Assembly: GCA_023213395.1 (NCBI GenBank)
Contig: CM041465.1
Location: 67,091,741 to 67,155,740, forward strand
DNA length: 64,000 bases
Direction: 5' to 3'
Source of the DNA: Cycas panzhihuaensis
Taxonomy: Eukaryota; Cycadophyta
The notes under the pieces were generated by a model that saw only the letters and a program-made list of their open reading frames with translations, did not search any database and was not told the DNA's origin. The translations under genes were made by a program, and so were the position numbers. Of the stretch, positions 1 to 11,641 are shown piece after piece (position 1 is the first letter of the stretch; every line of letters begins with the position of its first letter).

Positions 1-1110
1 AAACAACTAGCAAAAGAATGGTTAAATTACAAGGAATAAATGATACAATTATACCATAAGGGGGATTCCAACCCTTCAAAATGCTTCTCCAAGGATGTTT
101 CCCAAGTCAAGTAACTTTCACCTTCCAGAACCAAGTCTCCAACTCGTAATAGAGCTCAATTTATAGAAAGAAACCCAAATTGCATGTTTAGCAAGTGGTA
201 ATTATGCAAGTATAACCACTAACCACTAGAATGCATGTTGTCCAAGTGGCCTTCATACAATTCTTAAAGTTGTGGTTTGTAACTAGGCTTAATGAACTCT
301 AATTCAACTCAAATTTGGTACACGTATAGGAATAATGTCCCCTTCGCTTCCTCAAAATTTTAGCTCATTTGGATGCCATTTGACTGCATTTTAATTCATT
401 TAATTATCATATGTATTTGCTATTTTTCTGCTGGCTGTGGGATTAATTTTATGAAAAACAAGGCTTGAATTCTAATCAAATGATATTTTCTAAACCCCAC
501 CTTTTATACACATGTAGTGGGATGTGTCTTATTCCTTTCCATAAAAGTTCATATAAGTTTGATACCATTTAGCCATATCTCGTTCAGTTATACCAATGCC
601 TAGCATTTTCTGCATCTTATAGACATATGGTAGATCATTCTAGCATTTCCTGCCTGCTGTAAACATATGGTAGATCCTCCTGGATCACTTAGTTATGGTA
701 ACACATGAATATATGTAGATAGTGTATATCTATAGATAACTCATGAGCCTATGGTAAGATATTGAGGTATATACATCTAATGCATCTATGTGCTTTCCAT
801 TTTTAATGCAAATAAGGTTTCTCCCTAACTAATGGTGCAATGTAGCCCCACGAGTTTGAGGACTTATAACTATATGATTTCCTCCTTTATTTGAGCCTTC
901 AAATAATGTATGTAATACCTATCATGAAGTGCACTAGTGTAATGCTATATTCATGAAAAAGATATGAGGTTACTTTACTTCTTTTCCTTTTCATTGATTT
1001 TGGGGTCTTTTCCTTTTCTGTTTCTTTTCTTTCTTTTTTTCTTTGTCTTTCAAATGGGGGATCAAATGAAATAACTAAAATAAAAACATTTTTTTTTAAG
1101 ATAAAGGAAA
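1..1110. other. AT-rich intergenic DNA, no gene
   Basis: No open frame with recognisable protein similarity is visible on either strand. The stretch holds a two-copy 40-bp tandem duplication (601-680) and a T/C-rich tract around 970-1050. It ends where similarity to the LTR of copy A begins. Confidence 0.6.
601..680. repeat. 40-bp tandem duplication, two copies
   Basis: Bases 601-640 and 641-680 are adjacent copies of one 40-bp unit. Both start with TAGCATTT and share ACATATGGTAGATC near the end; they differ mainly in the middle. No function is apparent. Confidence 0.8.
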
Positions 1111-1439
1111 GGTAATTAAAGCATTGTATTCAAGCCATTGTGAGAAGAGTAATATAAATTTCCTAAATGAGGGCGACGTCTAAAGATACTAGGGTTACAC
1201 ACCCCTCAATATTTATAATTTGAGGGAGGAGGGAAACTCCTCAACCCCTGAATTCAAAATAATAATAAAATAATGTCAACTTAACTTAAATGAAACTAAC
1301 TCAACTTAACATAAATCAAAGTTGAACTTACCTTAACTTACCTTGACATGTTGAGCATCACATGTCTAAATTGAGGTTGATTAGGTGTATGATCCTGGTT
1401 GGAAAGGTGGGAGTGGAGTGATGATGATTAACTCTAACA
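1111..1439 (-). repeat. partial 3' LTR of copy A
   Basis: About 330 bp align closely with 7170-7498 (shared ATTGTATTCAAGCCATTGTG, GAGGGAGGAGGGAAACTCC and CTCTAACA at the right edge). The roughly 110 bp that should form the outer end, equivalent to 7062-7170, are missing or replaced. Confidence 0.85.
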
Positions 1440-1451
1440 TTTTCCCTCTTA
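1440..1451 (-). other. polypurine tract of copy A
   Basis: On the minus strand TAAGAGGGAAAA directly precedes the LTR start TGTTAGAG, the expected place for second-strand priming. Confidence 0.65.
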
Positions 1452-1521
1452 ATGTCATCACGAACACTTGTATATTTTCCTTAAACTTATGGAACTTGTA
1501 CTTGAAAAAAACTTTAAAATT

Positions 1522-2193
1522 CTAATCTTCATTAATATACTTCAATCTTCTTGTAAAATATATCTCTTTACTAAGGTATGATGTAAAGAAACTGTAAGTA
1601 GATGATGCTTGATTCAAGTATGTATGTATAGATGCAACTTCAACTTTATCAATTGGAATATTGAGAAAATTTTGAATTTGAACTTTATCTTTTATAATCT
1701 GTATGTTGTCAATAACTATCATATCATAAGATTCCTTTTTTTCCATATCAGATTCATTCTCAATTATGTCATAGGATTCATTTTCATTCTCCCCCTCAAA
1801 TGGAGGATTAAATCCTTGTGTAGCAAGTTGGTCCTATATTTGATCTGAATCTTCATTGGTTTTGTCATCATGATGCACCTATTTTATCACCTATCTCATA
1901 TGCTCATCAAAAATATCATCAAATACATAGATCGTATCCCCCCCATAAGTAGAAATTAATACATTCCAAACTGATTTAGAAGTTGTTAATTTAGAAACAT
2001 TTGAAAAAATATCATCATTCATAGTGTAAAATAATAATCCTAATGCTTAATTATCCTTTCTAATATTTTTCTTAACGCTAATACCATAGTCATCTTGCAA
2101 ATATTTCTATAAATCATGTGCAATAAAATAGTTTCTTATAACCTTGTGCCATTCTGAAAAATTTTGCCCATCAAATATAGGTAATTGTACCAT
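1522..2193 (-). pseudogene. copia-like gag remnant
   Basis: From an ATG at 2193 the minus strand begins MVQLPIFDGQNFSEW, then gives FIAHDL, SVWNVL and STYGGD. This matches the N-terminal pattern of Ty1/copia Gag (UBN2-type): hydrophobic strand, F-D-G, aromatic-x-x-W, later a 'W-x-x-L...Y' block. The frame has several in-frame stops. An acidic, Asn-rich linker follows, then an open 74-codon segment (1746-1522) without a zinc knuckle. The gag sits next to the 3' LTR instead of next to the primer binding site, which is unusual. It is certainly non-functional now. Whether the family normally has this layout needs other copies. Confidence 0.7.
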
Positions 2194-4498
2194 GTTATAA
2201 AAAAAACTTTAGAACATATAAAGTATGCTTTTAGCAAATCAAATAAAGTCAATAAGTGACTAAACTTATATGATGTCAAATATACTTTTCAAAAGAAATA
2301 TAATGCCTTTTGAAAATAAATGAATTAAATGCAATAAGGAAGTAATAAATACAAAAGCAACTTTGAAATCATATATCATTATCCTTTTAACAATACAAAT
2401 CTAAAAGAAGACCTTGATTTTTGGATTTTCTTGAAATGAATAAATGTAAATTCTCAATGCAATAAATCCTTAGCCTTTTTGATAATATATAATGCTAAAA
2501 AAACTGAAATATATGTATATTTTACTTTAAAAGATAAGGAGTATGAAGAAACTTTTTAAAAGAAGGGTTAGAGAACAACCTTAAGTTTGACAGCTTCAAA
2601 AATATACTAAATGACATCAGAATGATGTAAAACTTAATGAGTATGAAGTTAAACAAAATATGAATCCAACGGAACTAACCGTTTTGAAAACAGGTTCCTA
2701 TAAGTCAAGTTTTGATGATCCAAAATGAAACAGGCCTTATTTGCAGCCTAACAGGAGCTGAGGCTCAAAATTGTATAAAAATGCTAATAAAACTTTATAA
2801 AATACTGAGAAATGATTAAATATTGTTTATAAAACTTCTCAATATACTTTTAGCTGAAAAAATTTGAGAAATATATATAAAAATGTGTAAAATATGGTAG
2901 GTTTAAAGCAATAAAATACCTCTACTTTGAGCGATTTGAAAATCAGTAAAAATATGCTAAAATGTATAAAAAATGATATCAGATCAAAGATAATTGAGTC
3001 ATCTTTCCAACAAAACTAACGAAACTGAATTTGGATATCAAACAAAAACGTTATAGTGAAAATTGTAACAAGTATCTTTATGGTAAAATGTTAAGAAAAA
3101 GGCTAAAAACCACTAAAATGCCACTTTCAGCGATTAAAATAGTGGTCAAAATAAATTCTAAAAAATAAAATAAAAGATGGGTAATGAAGTTTATTAAATG
3201 TAGATCACTTTACAATAAATCCAGGTAGAAAAACATTTCCCGGTAATGAAATATAGTTAGTTCAAAAAATGGTTTTATAAAATATTTTAAAAATGCTAAA
3301 AAAAGGACAGATTAACTTTAAATTGATTGAAACGGGGTCAAATCAGCACCAAATTGGTTATATGACTAGTCAAAATTGATCTACAGAAATGTTCTGACGT
3401 AATGAAAGTGGTTTCGTTAGAAACTGATGCTTCAGTGAGGAGTTATGGCAAAAAACTGCCAATAGCCCTTTGTAAAATAAGAAATTAAAAAAGAAAAAAA
3501 AAAAAAAAAATGTTTATATAAAAGTGAAAAAGCCCCTTTTAGAGGTAAGTTATGGTCACGTGATAATGAATAAGACTAGAACACTAAGGTTGAGAGGGGG
3601 CTAGGGTTTATAAAACCTTGGAATTAAAAAATTATCCAAAATAATTAAATTTTTTAAAACTTTATAAAAAAAATATAAGGAAAAAATATTTGAAAATAGA
3701 GGCATTACCACGCCTCACTGTTGTCCCACTACCGTTCATTGAGAGCCATTCACTGCAAATCTACATGCGTGATCTCTCCTGCACGCAGCCTTCTCTATAT
3801 AGACCTTGCCAGATAATGTCGAGACGGGAACAGTCGTGGAGATGCCGAGAGAAGGATGAAGAGAAGAGAACGTGGATGTCCAACTACCAATGTCTTCAAC
3901 AATTTTGTATCATTTAGAAGTGCATCAACTTCTTCTATGTCTACACTGAAGTAGCCAACAATCATAGTAGAAGCTATAATAACTAAGGGTGTTCCTTAAG
4001 GAGACACAAAGCAGTTGATTGTATATGCCCAAGCGAACCAAGACCTAGCGAACTTCAGGCTAGGTTATTTTATCTATTTTGTAGTGAGCAGGCGTCTGAA
4101 ATTGAAAAACACGGAACATTACCATGGGTGGTGCCCAGACGAGAGAACCAAAGAGGGGCACCACAGAAGGAGATGCAGATTTTACAATGAGTATGTTGCT
4201 TTCGGTGTTCGGACAACAATGGACAATGGCATCCACCTTCAATAGTCTGATAGCTAGGATTCAGACATAGGCTGTCTCTATAGGATTCCTCATATGCAGA
4301 TTCTTGAAGACGAAGCTCCCAGGGATAGAGGCGGTTGGTGTTTGAAATCAATATTGGGGAAGTGATGATTCTGCAGCTTTGAAATATGTATAAATCGGGC
4401 TTTGAATAGTCCCTGACTGTAGTAAGCCTGAATAGATCAGTAGGAATCCATTGATATTATTCACAATCATCCACATGGGCTAACAAAAAAAACATAAA

Positions 4499-4502
<4 letters not shown>

Positions 4503-4584
<82 letters not shown>
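4503..4584. repeat. (TA)n microsatellite
   Basis: About 80 bp of perfect TA dinucleotide repeat, followed by a short ATT-rich run, inside copy A. Confidence 0.95.
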
Positions 4585-4589
<5 letters not shown>

Positions 4590-5269
4590 TATTATTATTT
4601 TTTTATCTTACATAGTTGAATCCTTCCTTGTTCAGCTTGGTGATTATGGGTTGTGGACGTCTAAGGATTTTCAAAAGAATTTCGAACTAAAGTTGATTTG
4701 AATGTCAACTGCGTTTATGTATAGGCTATGGCTAGCTTTATGGGTGAAGTCATGGACAAGAGAGTGTTGTTGCCAGGCAAGAAAAGGATAGCGGTAATTT
4801 TTCTTCTTTCTTAGCTATTGCACAAGAAGAATACGCAAGGAGAAACTATGCGAACAGTATTTTTGAAGACAACTTAGTCCTTGGCTCTCTTATTGGACAA
4901 AGCAAAAGTCTCCTTCTGACAAGAACTAGTCTTTGTCTTTGTCAAATATCAGTAATAGAGGAGGGACCAATCCACCATACATCCCTCCAATCCACCATAC
5001 ACATGTAGAAGATCTCAGGCAGAAGATAACTAGAATCAATTTTCTTCCACTATGTAGTCAGTTTTTCTTCCACTATAAAGGCCTTAGAGGACAACTTGCC
5101 ACCACTACCGTAAATGGATTCAAACACAAGCACAAGCTTCGTATTCATACAAATCAAATGATTAGCCTCAAATCAATGTTAATACCTTCATTGTGGTATG
5201 AAGTGTATTGGTGTCATATGTACTATGTTGAATAAAAAAATGTTTCAAGACTGTTGATGGTGGCAGGAA

Positions 5270-5290
5270 TTGGTGCTGAGCAAATTTACA
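5270..5290. repeat. 21-bp direct repeat, left copy
   Basis: TTGGTGCTGAGCAAATTTACA here matches 5661-5681 at 19 of 21 positions. The two copies bracket the SDR-like piece and the first PPR-like piece. Confidence 0.7.
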
Positions 5291-5309
5291 CTTACATCTA
5301 TATTTTCCA

Positions 5310-5612
5310 ACAACAATGTTGGACAACAAAGGAATCGGTCGAGCACTTAGTGTTGCTCTTAAAAAAAAATTGTGTGACAATTTTTTATTATTCAGAAACA
5401 GTTGGAAAGAAAGTTGTTTACCTTTTTTTTTCTTTTTTTTGAAGAAGAGCATGTAAAAGAACTATCAAGATCTGAGAAAGCCTAAAGCAATATACATTAA
5501 ATCTGATGCTTCTAATCTAAAAGACCTTGCATCTATTTTTGCAAATCATGTGAACACATTTGGAAAGTTGGACATATGTATCAATAATGTTGGTGTAAGT
5601 AATGCAATCCCA
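5310..5612 (+). pseudogene. short-chain dehydrogenase/reductase (SDR) fragment
   Basis: Plus-strand conceptual translation in shifting frames gives GIGRALSVAL (5331 on), then VTIFYYSETVGKK, then KAIYIKSDASNLKDL, then FGKLDICINNVGVSN. These follow the order of a classical SDR Rossmann fold: the Gly-rich cofactor loop (TGxxxGIG), the second beta strand, the acidic 'D-x-(S/T)-N' turn, and the NNAG motif, here NNVG. At least two frameshifts, poly-A and poly-T runs and a missing C-terminal half (no YxxxK catalytic motif) make it a pseudogene. It lies antisense inside copy A. A possible first exon (ATG 4731, ending in a GT-containing site near 4793) is speculative. Family assignment is from motif order only. 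Confidence 0.65.
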
Positions 5613-5850
5613 TGGACTGCAATGATTGCAGGATAAGCCCAAAATGAGTATGATGGGTATTTGGTGCTAAGCAGATTTACAAGAATAAATATAATTCTTG
5701 ACAAAAAACATTTACTCTGCTTTAATACATGGTTTTTTTGTGATTGTAATATGGCTTAAACCTACTTCTAGAAATGCAAGATAATGGCATTTTTCAGGCT
5801 AATATTTATTCTTTATTTCTATTTTGTGTTCAATCCGTTGTTGGTAAAGA
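5606..5850 (+). pseudogene. pentatricopeptide repeat (PPR) gene fragment
   Basis: Immediately after the SDR-like NNVGVSN the plus strand reads PWTAMIAG, a stop, then AQNEYDG. This closely fits the PPR block 'SWTAMIAGYAQNGY' of plant organelle RNA-binding proteins. After about 110 unrelated bases a second piece (5771 on) reads EMQDNGIFQANIYSL and then CVQSVVGKE, fitting the following part of a PPR motif. The join to the SDR piece is abrupt and has no equivalent in either family. The fragments are too short and too broken to be functional. Chance resemblance is possible for the second piece but unlikely for the first. Confidence 0.55.
5661..5681. repeat. 21-bp direct repeat, right copy
   Basis: Second copy of the repeat at 5270-5290 (19 of 21 identical), placed after the first PPR-like piece. 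Confidence 0.7.
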
Positions 5851-6229
5851 ATAAAGTTGCTAAAAAAAGATGAAAAAACACTGAAGAAACTAGGGTGAAC
5901 AGCACTAAAACTAGATCTATATAAGTACAGGCCTTTCAACAGAATCTGTATTCAATATATATCAAATAAGCTAGATTTTTTAGATATATATCCACAAAAA
6001 TAGCCATATTTGTAAATATATCTAGGAAAATAACCAGATTGCTAAGTGTATCCATGAAAGTGAATCAAATACATGAAATATATGTTTATATTTAAAAAAA
6101 CTCTAAAAGAACCTGGTAAGCTGATTTGCAATGCTGCTTCAGAATGTTGAGTAGAATATCAACCCCAACTTTACTCTGAAGGCGCCCAGGTGTAATAGAT
6201 TTGTTGGAGTTGATTTGCAGTAGAAAAGT

Positions 6230-6870
6230 AAGCTTCAAAAGATTCTAGTAGACAGATCTGCTGTGTATTCTTCTCCAAAAAAAACTGAATATGCTCTAGA
6301 GATTGTAGATCTGTAGAAAATTTAAAAATATAGTCAAAAAATATGATGAAAAATATAGATGTATAACGAAATATAGCAGATCTGAAATGAAATATTGCAT
6401 ATCTGAAGTAAGAACTAGTAGATCTGAAAAACTTTGTGTAAATATTGTAGATTTGACATAAGTATGACAGATCTATAGCCAGATATTATAGATCTAAATG
6501 AATATACCAGAAAAATGGTGAAAATTTGCTGAAATAAACATATCTATAGTAGATCTGGAAAAATATGCAACAGATCTAAAAAAAAACTATGGTAGATCTG
6601 AAGTAAATGTTATAGATATGAAATAACTATACTATAGAATGTTGTAGTACTTCTTGAAACAAGTAGATCTGAAGAGAAATAACTCAAATATGAGAAAAAA
6701 CATGAATATATATAACTTGCTACTGAAATAATGATGAAATATAAGATAAAATATGTAGAACTAAAGAAATATGGATTAAATCTAAGAAAAAACTTGAGCA
6801 AATATGGCTTGCTACTGAAATCCTGCATAGATCTGCATAAATCTAAAAATAGATCTGAGAAAGATTTATT
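6230..6870. repeat. AGATCT-rich leader repeat zone of copy A
   Basis: The palindrome AGATCT, usually within a longer TAGATCTGAAA-like context, occurs about a dozen times in 640 bp, far above chance. Degenerate versions (AGATTTG, AGATATG) lie between. The unit spacing is irregular, roughly 20-70 bp. It lies just inside the primer binding site, so it would be in the RNA leader of the element. Copy B has the same zone. Confidence 0.85.
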
Positions 6871-7047
6871 ATACTAGAAATATAGCTTAATAATAATCAA
6901 AATATGTTAAAATAATATATAAAACTTGCTGAAAATTTACAGAAAAATGAATGTAACCGAATATTTGTTGCTGTGATCAAATCTACTTTAAATATGAGTA
7001 AATCTCTTTTCTTCTTCACAAAAACCTTCACATATCAGCAATCGCCT

Positions 7048-7059
7048 GCTCTGATACCA
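7048..7059 (-). other. primer binding site of copy A
   Basis: Plus-strand GCTCTGATACCA is the complement of TGGTATCAGAGC, the initiator-Met tRNA primer site used by most plant LTR elements. It is 2 bp from the LTR edge, which fixes both the element's orientation and the LTR boundary at 7062. Confidence 0.9.
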
Positions 7060-7061
7060 AA

Positions 7062-7498
7062 TGTAGGAAAAATATAGTTGTAGGAGAATAGGGCAGAACA
7101 TGTAACTAATAACCAAAACTTAATGCAAGTCATAAATCATCAATAGATCAATGTAGCATGATAGCATAAACAGATAAAAGTATTGTATTCAAGCCATTGT
7201 GAGAAGAGTAATACAAATTTCCCAAATGAGGGTGATGTCTAAAGACACCAGGGTTGCACACCCCTCAATATTTATAATTTGGCGGAGGAGGGAAACTCCT
7301 CAACCCCTGAATTTAAAATAATAATAAAATAATATTAACTTAACTCAAATGAAACTAACTCAACTTAACATAAATCAAAGTTAAATTTACCTTAACTTAC
7401 CTCGACATGTTGAGCATCACATGTCTAAATTGAGGTTGATTAGGTATACAATCCTGGTTGGAAAGGTGGGAGTGGAGTGATGACGATTAACTCTAACA
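7062..7498 (-). repeat. 5' LTR of copy A (437 bp)
   Basis: On the plus strand it starts TGTAGGAAAA beside the primer site and ends CTCTAACA, so it has TG...CA termini. It shares its distal ~330 bp with 1111-1439 and resembles 38034-38441. Confidence 0.88.
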
Positions 7499-9763
7499 AA
7501 TTGATGGAAGGATGACTACTTGATCTTCCAACTTGTACAAATAAGTAGATGCTACACCTATAAGATAGGAATTGACAATGTAAGGGAGAATGGAGCCTCA
7601 TATTTAGCTCTATATATCCTAAGTATAATAAGCTCTCCCATCTATACTTGAATTCTATCTTTCCTTATACATTACTCATAATCCTTTAGTTTCATTCTAA
7701 TGAACTAGAGGTTGCTAATGCCTGATGATGCTCCACTTGAAGGCACTCCAATGGTGTCAGAAGAGTAGATCTTCAAGTATGCAAGCAACATGAGATAATA
7801 TGGATCAAGCATGTCTATTTCTCTTGAAAATTCAATAGCATGATGATAATATCTTTACTTCTCAACTTGACCTCCCCTTCTAAGACAAAATTAAGAGGAT
7901 TTATAGATGATGGCAAGGGTAAGAAAGGTGGTTTTGAGCCCACAGTGTAAGAGAAAATAAGGAAATAAATCCATGGGATATGCTCATAGATTTAGATAAA
8001 AACCATAGGGAAAATAGGATTTTGGATATGATATGGCCTCTTAAGCTGCCCAAAACCAATGTCTATTGATTTGGAGCTAATGCTAATCACTAATAATTGA
8101 TAAGAAGCTATTAATAAGTTAACTATTACTATTAGGACCAAATTTGGATAGGTGATATTTATACTACGAAGATATTCATGAGACTACAAAATCATTTGTA
8201 CTACTATAAAATAATTTATGGCATTGTTGTTATAAATAAAAATTAATATAATCTGATGGAAATAGGATTGTTCAATAAAAAATACCTTTAATCAGGTCAA
8301 AATCTCATTAATGGTGAAGTTGGGGTAGGGATGAAGTCAACAAGAAGTAGCTAATGATGATACAAGGCACAAAAATATATTGAAATGACACTAAAAGGAC
8401 CTTGAAAGGGTAGATAAGCACTTGTTTCAACCTGAGAACCTAATGGGTGGACTCATGACCAATGACCAAAGTCATATTCATTATTAGCTAGAAGTATACA
8501 TGGCTCATTAAACCAAATAAATAAGCAAGGAAAAATATATATCTACTATCCAAGATCATGATATAAAAAATCAATGAAATGTAAAGAGACATGAAGCATA
8601 CCCTCACTTACTTATTTTCTATAGTATTCATGTTATTCCCAAAATCTAGGAAACAATGATAATTTTATTTCCATATAAGTAAGACATGTTTGAAAACGTA
8701 CTAATATATCATGTCAAAATGAAAAGTAGCATAATAAATGTTAGCACTTTCAAATTTTAGCACCTAGTCATATTGATGATCCATATGACTAACCACAATT
8801 TTATTGGTACTAGGTTAGGTTCAAAAAATATTATTCAATTAGATTTCATTTATAATAAATAATCAAAGAAATAATTTTCATATCAAATCTATCCATCTTT
8901 GTGATTAGGTTTTTTATGTTCCATCCATGCTCTGCATGGTGACTATTACATAATTATTTTCTCAAGGCATTTCTTGGGGAGTAATCTATGATAATCTCTA
9001 ATAAATCTATAACCATAATATCTCCTTAATCAATATCATGGTTTATGCATCTATATTAGGATGACTGCATGCTCTACTTTATACATATCATTTATGAGCT
9101 TTGCGTGGTCATCAATATATATTATTTCTCAAGTTGATACATTGTCATGAATGGTATAGATATGGTGATCCATTCTATAGGCAATGTGGTGCTTCATCAT
9201 CAACCAACTCAATTATTCAATACATATGGAATTGTATGAGTGTATGGATTTTATCTCTAATCAAATTCAAGTAACATTCAATATGCCAGTCTCCAATAAG
9301 TCATCTTTGTTATCATAGTTATTTTTGCATGCATCATTTGGTATGGCAAATCTGCACTTTACTACTTTCATAAGTCTGACGAGGTTTTGACTTACTATAT
9401 ATCATCATAGTATTCTCCTTAGTACTATGGAGGAAAACTTGTTAAAATATAGGTAAAATCATGTATTTCTCTAGGAGAATTCACTACATATGACAAATTG
9501 TCATGGCTTTCCATAGTCTACAATGCATATCTAATAAATTATTAACATTTACAAATAATTTTTAATGGCATCTGAGATCTAAGTTTTTTATCAACTTATT
9601 TAATAAGAACTAACCTTTCAAACTCTAATATCATTGTTCTTAATAATTTATTAATGATAATAAAACAAAGAAACCCTTTTTTAAACTGTAACTTATTTTT
9701 CATAAATATCATACTTCTAAACCCTAATTTATTTCTCTTATTATTTCAAAGGATAAAATAAGA
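7499..9763. other. intergenic DNA, no gene seen
   Basis: AT-rich with no supported coding region. Two loosely similar stretches, around 8935-8966 and 9101-9132 (both ending ATTATTTTCTCAAG or close to it), suggest an eroded internal repeat. Nothing else is recognisable. Confidence 0.5.
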
Positions 9764-9768
9764 ATCTC

Positions 9769-10126
9769 TATTAGTATCGCAGTTAATTATTAAGCCACTT
9801 TATTAATGTTAATGTGGTTTAATTATGTGAAAAGTTGTGAGCGAAAAGGTGCAATTTATTCGGAGGATCACAACCCTAAATGGGTGACACCTCTTGGAGA
9901 GTATATATGCCTTGAGCCCTTATGTATTCGATCATCCAAGTTTATTGTGTAATAATCAATGATCCCTTGAGGACCCTTTTGTGGTGGGTTTTTTCCCGAA
10001 AGGGTTTCCCACGTATATCCTATGTTCTGTGCATCTATTTTATGTATTTTCAATTTGCTGCTTGCTGTGTATGATTAAAGATCTTGCGGTTGAGAACATC
10101 TGTGTATGATTTCATATTCTCGAATA
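9769..10126 (+). repeat. 5' LTR of copia element
   Basis: It begins TATTAGTATC and ends CGAATA. The 3' LTR has TGTTAGCATG and CGAACA, so both termini have mutated away from TG...CA. It directly abuts the primer binding site. Confidence 0.95.
9902..9908 (+). promoter_or_regulatory. LTR TATA box
   Basis: TATATAT in the context GAGAGTATATATGCC is kept identically in the 3' LTR (about 15519). It is the likely U3 core promoter of the element. Confidence 0.6.
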
Positions 10127-10138
10127 TGGTATCAGAGC
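10127..10138 (+). other. primer binding site (tRNA-Met type)
   Basis: TGGTATCAGAGC directly follows the 5' LTR with no spacer. Confidence 0.95.
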
Positions 10139-11641
10139 AATAAGGTCCTGCACAACTGAAGCTTGATGGTGAGCGAGCTTGTGTGATCGATGGTTGCTGG
10201 GTGAAGCCGTTTGACCCAAGACAGGTCTTGAGGGTTCATCAACCCCAACATCGTGCAGAAGCAAGCACAGCAAATCAATGGTGGTTGAAGCGGTGGAGAT
10301 CACTATTTAACGAAGTGTAAGGGTTATTGGAGTCAGTATTCAAGCGTGAAGACCACGTTTGTGGTTGGAGTTTGCTCGTTGGGGGTCATCCAAAGCTAGT
10401 TGATGATTAGTTGAAGTGATTCAAGCGAGCAGAACACGAATTGATGGTGATTCAGTGACTTTAAGGATAGCCAAGCATGTGTACATGTAAGTTTACTATA
10501 TTCCTCATCAAAATACCATAAAAATTGATAAAAAATGGGTCATTTTTAGTACTGGTTGCTATCAAACCTTTGTGTAAGCACTAGTGGACATGATTGAAGG
10601 CCAAATTAGTTGTTTTCTGTCTAAATGTAAGTGTTGGGTTGAAGTTTATAGTAGTAAAAGGTTGTTTTTATTATTTTTTTCTATATTTATGAGGATTTTG
10701 GAGACTCATGTACATATATAAAGCCTAAAACAGCCATATAGAGGCTGGCTGAGCATTTATTAACATGCTTGGGCATGTTTGAAAGTAGCTAGGCCGATTC
10801 TTCGCTCGGGTCCTTTTAGGATGCCGGGCACTCTTTGTATTTGTAGGATTAGCTAAGTTGTTTTGTTGGCGTCTGAGCACCTTTAGAAGCCAGCTGGTTC
10901 ATTTTCAAGGGGGCTATTTGCCTATTAAGGTCTGATTTGGCATTGATCCAAGGAGGCTGGGCACTTTGTGTGCTGGTTTGTTGATAACTATGGATGTTTA
11001 GAGGCTATCCAAGTACTCAGCAGACATGTCTTGGCTGCGTTGAAGCCTTACCAACTGTACGGATGATATAGACCACTTGGTGATAGCACATAAAGCAGTA
11101 GGGTGTGTTGAATAGCCGCGTCCCTCTCCTCAAGTAGTGTGACTTTTGGAGGATACTTAAGCATGTGACTTAAGTTAAAAAGGCACGAGTTCCTTGAAAA
11201 GTTGTCACTTTTGGAATATGTCTTTTGGCATATTCCAATCTCAATTCAACTTTATAAAAGCCCTTTAAATGATTGATGCACATCAATAGTGATAGATACT
11301 TGATGTGGCCTTGAGCTATTTTGAGTGCAAATCAAGGAATTTTTTTGTGATTTGTTGGCTTGGAGACCGTGCACCATCCTTATGTAGAGCTGTCTTTGTA
11401 TTGGAAGCACTTGTTTTTTAATTATTTTGAGTGTCGAGTGTGACATTTAATTACTATTTAAGGTCATTTGTTGATGGATAAGAGGAGAAAAATGGTCGAT
11501 GACTCACATAATGTGGGTATAATTAGTGTTGGGACCCTTTGGAAGCATGCTCGTGAAGCAGAGGAGGTCACAAGGGTGTATGTTTATCCTTAATACGTTT
11601 GTTTGGTGTCGTGTACTTCATATTGTAGCCAGATATTCGAG
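10139..11641 (+). other. untranslated leader of copia element
   Basis: About 1.5 kb between the primer site and the first gag ATG holds no open frame with recognisable similarity. This is long for a copia leader. Confidence 0.6.

Larger units (their letters stand above)
1111..7498 (-). mobile_element. LTR retrotransposon copy A, gag-like remnant only, no pol
   Basis: Read on the minus strand, the order is 5' LTR (7062-7498), primer binding site (7048-7059), a long non-coding interior, a copia-like gag remnant (1522-2193), polypurine tract (1440-1451) and a partial 3' LTR (1111-1439). No protease, integrase or reverse transcriptase motif is seen, and only about 80 bp separate the gag remnant from the polypurine tract, so pol cannot lie in its normal place. 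The 3' LTR is truncated at its outer edge, so no target-site duplication can be paired. Copy B at 33669-38441 shares the leader, parts of the interior and the LTR. This resembles non-autonomous large derivatives (LARD or TR-GAG type). An old deletion derivative of an autonomous copia element is the alternative. Confidence 0.75.

Noticed and set aside
3690-4351. Open frames on both strands in a GC-richer part of copy A
   Set aside because: Base composition hints at captured host DNA, but no translation is recognisable, so no gene is called.
6230-6870. CRISPR-like spaced repeats
   Set aside because: The repeat core is only about 7 bp, the spacing is irregular, and this is plant nuclear DNA inside an LTR element.
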